A DNA stretch of 47,498 nt from Chromatiaceae bacterium (GTDB lineage Bacteria; Pseudomonadota; Gammaproteobacteria; Chromatiales; Chromatiaceae). Numbering within the stretch: position 1 is the first letter of the stretch; each line of letters opens with the position of its first letter. Where the stretch lies: assembly GCA_013426805.1 (NCBI GenBank), contig JACDZG010000052.1, positions 1-47,498 on the forward strand. The letters run 5' to 3'. Of this stretch, positions 43,842 through 47,498 are shown piece by piece. The notes beneath the pieces are model-generated. The model made no database searches and was not told the DNA's origin. It saw only the letters and a list, made by a program, of their open reading frames with translations. Both the position numbers and the translations under genes were made by a program.

Positions 43842-43924
43842 GGGCTGATTCCGGTGGGTGTGCATCGGCGAAACCCGTGACGGCCTTGGAGAGATTGGGC
43901 AAGTATTCGTTATAGATCGGGCCG

Positions 43925-44000
43925 AGGAACGAAGCCCAACCTGCGCGCGAACGCAAGGCGCTGAAATGTTGGGGTTCGCTCCTCACCCCAACCTACCGTG
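43925..44000. repeat. GTTGGGGT repeat, copy 1
   Basis: GAGGAACGAAGCCCAAC at the left is followed after about 28 bp by GTTGGGGTTCGCTCCTCA and CCCCAACCTACCG. The right half is itself a palindrome (GTTGGGGT / ACCCCAAC). A diverged second copy lies at 44711-44775. This is a widespread type of dispersed repeat in environmental bacteria. Confidence 0.75.
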
Positions 44001-44060
44001 CTCTCACGGAGACGCGGACGAGAAGAGAAAGAAGATTCTCTCACAAAGACACGGAGACAC
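43996..44060 (+). repeat. CACAAAGA repeat module 1 (+)
   Basis: About 65 bp running CTCACGGAGAC...GAGAAGAGAAAGAAGATTCT, then CTCACAAAGACACGGAGACA. First of four copies that alternate in orientation. Confidence 0.75.
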
Positions 44061-44220
44061 AAAGGAGGAACGATGTGGGGTTGTATAGTGAACATCGTGA
44101 GACTCATTAAAGGCGCGATAAAATCGTTGTTTGAGAGCACTCTTTTGCTATCGGACAACCCTTTCAAGCAAGTTCCGTCCCTGTTCACCGACGATACTCA
44201 CGATATCAATCCTGACTTTC

Positions 44221-44286
44221 TTGCTTTGTGTCTCTGTGTCTTTGTGAGATGATTTCTTTTCTTTCTTCCGTGTTTCCGTGAGAGGC
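44221..44286 (-). repeat. CACAAAGA repeat module 2 (-)
   Basis: Inverted copy: GCTTTGTGTCTCTGTGTCTT through TTCTTCCGTGTTTCCGTGAG. With module 1 it brackets about 160 bp of unassigned sequence. Confidence 0.75.
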
Positions 44287-44291
44287 TCTGC

Positions 44292-44441
44292 TCACCCGAG
44301 TTGTCCGTTGATGGTTCTGGTGATGCCGTTTTTCATCAGGGCTTCGCCGAAATTCAGGAGATAGCCGAGCTTCATCCCGGTCAGGCGATGGATCTTAACG
44401 GCACAATCCACAACGATCACACCGATTTCATTCTCATTCAT
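44292..44441 (-). pseudogene. Miniaturised GxxExxY-family gene (in-frame internal deletion)
   Basis: A 49-codon frame, ATG 44441 to TGA 44292. Residues 1-19 (MNENEIGVIVVDCAVKIHR) are the family N-terminus. Residues 20-49 (LTGMKLGYLLNFGEALMKNG and onward) are the family C-terminus. The middle 70 or so residues, including the GxxExxY motif and the nuclease-like core, are absent, but the frame is kept. GxxExxY proteins are usually about 120-130 residues with a PD-(D/E)XK-like fold. A nuclease function is impossible for this version. It may be a relic or an expressed micro-protein. Confidence 0.7.
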
Positions 44442-44454
44442 TATCAGCTATCTC

Positions 44455-44530
44455 ACGGAGATGTGCTGGAAAATAGAAGAAGATTCTCTCACAAAGACAC
44501 AAAGACACAAAGACACAAAGACAGGAAGAA
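44455..44530 (+). repeat. CACAAAGA repeat module 3 (+) with 8-bp tandem array
   Basis: CTCACGGAGATGTGCTGGA through GAAGAAGATTCTCT, then four exact CACAAAGA units (44490-44521). The poly-purine tail to about 44560 continues with AAGAAAAG-type sequence. Confidence 0.8.
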
Positions 44531-44579
44531 GAAAAGAAAGAAAAGCAAAGTAAAGAAAAAAAGCCATGACAGTCGTCTC

Positions 44580-44650
44580 TTCTTTGTGCCTTTGTGTCTT
44601 TGTGAGAGGACTTCTTCTCTTTCTTCCGTGTCTCCGCGAGAAGATCTCAG
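44580..44650 (-). repeat. CACAAAGA repeat module 4 (-)
   Basis: Inverted copy: CTTTGTGCCTTTGTGTCTTT through TTCTTCCGTGTCTCCGCGAG. It pairs with module 3. Confidence 0.75.
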
Positions 44651-44710
44651 GGCTCATGGTAGCCGCTGGTGACGGATGCGGCTGGCGATGGCCTCAGGGC
44701 CGTAGGGGTG

Positions 44711-44775
44711 ACGAAGGAAGCCCAACGATCTGCGGCCGGGGATGTTGGGGTGCGTTCCTCACGGCAACCTACGGG
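44711..44775. repeat. GTTGGGGT repeat, copy 2
   Basis: GACGAAGGAAGCCCAAC followed by GTTGGGGTGCGTTCCTCA and CGGCAACCTACGG. It is diverged from the copy at 43925-44000 but in the same order. Confidence 0.7.
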
Positions 44776-44827
44776 ATTGCGTTGATTTCGCGCCCGGGCG
44801 GAATGCTTGCCCAATCTCGCAGCGATG

Positions 44828-47246
44828 TCACGCACGCGGGCGCCGCGCCGCGCGCAGTTCATCCGCCATCCGGCCCCAGCCGATCTTCTTGGCCCGTTTG
44901 ATCTGGGCGACGGCCTCGGCGAAGGGCATCTGGTCGCGCCCGCTCAACATCAGCGCCGGGTAGTCCGGTTTCAGGTGCTCCCAGCACCAGCAGACCGACG
45001 AGCCGAAATAGTCGCGCAGATGGTCCTCGTCGACCGCCGCCAGGGGGGGGCATGGGGCGGAATCGGAAGCTCGGCCGGGGGCCGCGCTGGTCCTCCAGCG
45101 CGCGGGCGCGGGTGCGCAGCGACTGCTGGACCTGAGCGACCTCGGCGCTCTCCAGGACCAGCAGGGCGATGATCCGCAACCCCGCGGGACAGCCGATGGC
45201 GAGCCGCTCCCAGGTCCATTCCAGCACCGCCCCGGCGAGCGATTGCAGCGCCTCGGTGGATGGCTCATCGTCGCTCTCCACGCGCCAGCACAGGAGCGGG
45301 ACCTGCACCTCGCCGCCGAAGTCCGGACCGCTGTGGCGCAGGGCCGCGAACAGGTCGGCCCGCGGAGCGAGCCGAAAGGCGCGGCGGAAGGCCAGTTCTA
45401 CCGCGGCGGGCGTCGCGGCCTCGGCAGACAGGTGGACCGGGCCGCGCGGGTAGACGAAGACCCCCGCGAAATCGCTTCCCACCAGATAGACCTCGGCCTG
45501 GCGCGCGAAATCGTGCACCCGATTGCCGCGCGTCCCGATCGCCAGGCGGAACTGGACCCGCAGCGGGGTTTCCCCGGTGACCAGGTCCCGGCAAACGCCC
45601 AGCAGGTGCTCGCTCTGGTCGCGGCGGTCGAGCAGGTATTCCACCAGGTCGTCGTCGAGCGCGGCGTTGGTGCTGGTCTGCCAGTCCTGATAGGCGCTCC
45701 AGCAGCCGCCGTGGCGGGCGCCGGCGTGATGGAAGGCGATGACCGGGTCGCTGCGGTGCACCAGCAGGTGCTCCAGCCAACGGAAGCCGACCTCCGCCGC
45801 CTGGCCCGAATCCTGGCTCGGGGTGCAGTGGATGACCGCGGCGCGGGCACGCCCGGGGCGATCATCGACCAGGGCGCCGGCCGCGGCCATGGCGTGACAG
45901 CCCTGATCGTCTACCAGATTGAGGAAGCAGACCTCCGGTGCCCGCACACCGAAGGCCTGGGCCAGCTCGGCGATCGACAGCCCCACCGGATGGCCGTCGC
46001 GGTCCGGCAGGTCCAGGAGATAGGTGCCGGTCGCCCGGTCCCAGCGGCCCGCGCCGAAATAGTAGAGCAGACGCGGCGGGCGTTCCTGCAGCTCGAAGCG
46101 GAGCTGATCGAGGTGGGTCGCCTCGAACAGGGTGCTGCGCTTGGGCCAGAGGGTCCGGAACAGTCCGCGCAGGTCATCGAGGTGTCCCGCCCGATAGCGG
46201 TCGTGGGAGAACACCGCCAGCACCGGGCCGGGCATCGCGAGGCTGTGATTGGGGAAGCGCGGACGCTGATCGGGGACGGGTTGGGGGCTGCACTCCACCG
46301 TCCACCCAAACTCCCGCAACGGGGTACCCTGATAGGCGAGCTGGTGCCAGGGCAGTTTGGTCAGGAGGTCACCGCCGCCGAGGAGGCGCACGCGCACCGG
46401 ATGCCGGGGCGGCACCAGCAGTCCCCGGTTCGGCGCAGGGATCGGCTCGCCCGCCGCCGCGGCCAGGAGTTGAGTCCATCGCTTGGGGTCGTCGCCGATC
46501 AGCAGGCTGGTCAGGGCGTCGCCATCAATGGGCACACAAGGTTCCCACAGGTCCAATGCGTGCTCGCCGTGGGTCTCCGGCAGCTCGATCTCGGTGGGTC
46601 TGGCCCCGTCCGTCAGGTAATAGCGCCGGCGCAAACGGCCCCGCGCCTTCTGAAACTCCAGGACGAGCTCGGGGCGTCGGTCGGACGGGGCCACCGGCGG
46701 GGTGGCGCTCGGCCGGCGCGTGGGCCGGTCGGGGGCACCGGCCGCCGGTTGCCGCTGCGCAAGCCAACCCCCGACCTGATCGGCCAGCCGCGCGATCAGG
46801 GTGCCGCGCTGCGCGTCCGTCAGCCCGTCGAGCGGTTGGTCGGGGCCGTTGACGCCTTGCCGTGAGTCCAGATCGAAGGTCTCGGTCTTGCCGCCGCGGG
46901 GGAAGCTGAATCTGAGCGCCCGGGCAGGCACCCGGGAGACGAAGACCGGGATCAAGCCCAGCGTTCCGGCTTGCGCCCGACTCAGGAGCACCGGCAGCTC
47001 GCGCTCACAGATATACGGTGAATCGAGGAAGTTCGGGGTGATCAGCAGGATGGCGCAGGCACAGCGGTCGAGCGCCGCCTGGATCTCGCGGTCCCAGTCC
47101 TGGGTGACCTCGGTATCCTCGTCGATCCAGACCTCGACGCTCGCGCGATCTTTGAGTGCGATGCGCAACTGGCGCTGGACCTCCTCTACATAGTGCCCCG
47201 GGTCCTTATGGGCATAGGAGATGAAAACGCGGTCGGCGGGCTCCAT
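44828..47246 (-). CDS. TIR-domain protein with degenerate CHAT-like region, frame broken at a C8 tract
   Basis: TIR domain at the N-terminus (RVFISYAHKDPGHYVEEVQR, VWIDEDTEVTQDWDREIQAA, ITPNFLDSPYICERELP). The middle (about 230-480) resembles a CHAT-type caspase-like fold: LPWHQLAYQGTPLREFGWTV, LLYYFGAGRWDR and VCFLNLVDDQG. The usual GHG histidine and the catalytic cysteine seem replaced, so it is probably inactive. A helical C-terminal region follows. As written, the frame shifts at a run of eight G on the plus strand (45043-45050) and stops at 44859. With seven, the frame continues into EDHLRDYFGSS, CWCWEHLKPDYPALMLSGRD and KKIGWGRMADEL, giving 805 residues. ATG 47246 is used, but in-frame GTG codons in the upstream 12-bp repeat are possible starts. 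Probable effector of the adjacent MoxR/DGR system. Confidence 0.8.
45043..45050 (-). other. C8 homopolymer at the frameshift
   Basis: Eight G on the plus strand (eight C in the coding strand). Removing one base joins the two coding frames exactly, and the resulting length is a multiple of three to the stop at 44828. It is either a sequencing/assembly slip or a phase-variable tract. Confidence 0.8.
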
Positions 47247-47282
47247 GGCGGTCTCCACGGCGGTCTCCACGGCGGTCTCCTC
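47247..47282 (-). repeat. 12-bp tandem repeat at the TIR gene start
   Basis: Two exact GGCGGTCTCCAC units plus a third ending CTC. In the coding strand they give GTGGAGACCGCC, which encodes VETA and carries both a possible GTG start and a GGAGA ribosome-binding-like string. Unit number could change the start-site context. Confidence 0.8.
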
Positions 47283-47377
47283 AGGGGCAGCGGTTGCACC
47301 GGTCCGGCGCAGGGTACAGATGGACAGAATGCACCGGTTGGCGAATGGATTTCAACACTTTCCGCAGGTGCTGCCGA

Positions 47378-47394
47378 CCCCCCCCCACCCCCCC
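47378..47394. repeat. C9-A-C7 homopolymer run upstream of the TIR gene
   Basis: Nine C, one A, seven C, about 130 bp before the TIR start. This is exceptional even for GC-rich DNA. Runs of this kind in promoter regions are prone to slippage and can modulate transcription. Confidence 0.8.
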
Positions 47395-47409
47395 GGTGCA
47401 GCCGCGGAC

Positions 47410-47463
47410 GGTCCGCACAGCGGACCCTACGGTAACACCGTGGCCTGTAGGGTCCGCTGTGGT
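47410..47463. repeat. GGTCCGC-family hairpin, copy near the right end
   Basis: The left arm GGTCCGCACAGCGGACCCTA (47410-47429) is nearly identical to that at 34279. The right arm GTAGGGTCCGCTGT (47447-47460) matches for 14 bases and then diverges (GGTGCG for GCGGAC). It marks the far side of the DGR/TIR island. Confidence 0.8.
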
Positions 47464-47498
47464 GCGTCCCGGCAAGGGCGCGTAGTCGAGTGGGTGAG

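Larger units (their letters stand above)
43842..44827. other. Repeat-rich gene-poor stretch
   Basis: 986 bp between the MoxR gene and the TIR gene, both on the minus strand. It holds two GTTGGGGT-type repeats (43925-44000, 44711-44775), four CACAAAGA-type modules in alternating orientation, and a 49-codon miniature GxxExxY gene, all listed separately. The remainder, including 44072-44215, shows no recognisable gene. Confidence 0.7.

Noticed and set aside
44490-44521. CACAAAGA tandem units considered as a CRISPR array
   Set aside because: The units are 8 bp with no spacers, and no cas genes are adjacent.

Overview
The window reads as a chromosomal segment of a GC-rich gammaproteobacterium, most likely a purple sulfur bacterium of the Chromatiaceae. 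This is inferred, not proven. It rests on the gammaproteobacterial bioB-F-H-C-D operon, oligopeptidase A, dCTP deaminase and lytic transglycosylase genes, two flavin blue-light photoreceptors (LOV and BLUF), giant PAS/GAF sensor kinases, Uma2-type nucleases with Glu/Gly/Arg repeat tails, and abundant palindromic repeats. I saw no rRNA, tRNA, CRISPR array or intact IS element.

Layout. 1-600: start of an unidentified gene leaving the window, a nested palindromic repeat, and a 5'-truncated Cas6-like remnant. 0.6-3.5 kb: oligopeptidase A and a Uma2 nuclease. 3.5-15 kb: a signalling block with an OmpR-type regulator, a lone receiver protein, a 2120-residue hybrid histidine kinase, and a tandem paralogue of that kinase that lacks any output domain. 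15-24 kb: housekeeping and small accessory genes (lytic transglycosylase, inositol-phosphatase family protein, Sel1 protein, second Uma2, dcd, queuosine-precursor transporter, phosphoesterase, glycosyltransferase, small secreted protein), then a gene-poor stretch with a cation-efflux gene remnant. 24.2-29.8 kb: a short LOV protein divergent from a complete biotin operon. 29.8-34 kb: NamZ-type muramidase, ExbB-ExbD-TonB and a DUF3050 protein. 34.4-35.3 kb: a BLUF domain fused to a PsiE-like membrane domain.

The most notable region is 35.6-47.3 kb, a diversity-generating retroelement (DGR) embedded in what looks like an NTP-dependent conflict or sensing island. One strand carries an HTH protein, an Avd-like protein, the template repeat (37944-38075) and a reverse transcriptase with a YMDD motif. 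Two 132-bp variable repeats form the 3' ends of two FGE-sulfatase/C-type-lectin-fold genes. The first target (membrane-anchored, + strand) differs from the template at 16 positions. The second is a 1212-residue membrane protein with a vWA-like middle and differs at 9. Every one of the 25 mismatches lies at a template adenine (sense strand), the signature of adenine-directed mutagenic retrohoming. The second target sits directly behind a MoxR-type AAA+ ATPase gene. Upstream on the same strand is a TIR protein with a degenerate CHAT-like middle, whose reading frame is broken at a C8 homopolymer. The inferred picture is a diversified sensor, a MoxR switch and a TIR effector.

The island is bordered by members of one palindromic repeat family (34.3 and 35.4-35.6 kb on one side, 47.4 kb on the other). 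It also contains a repeat-rich patch (43.9-44.8 kb) with a miniaturised GxxExxY gene between alternating-orientation repeat modules.
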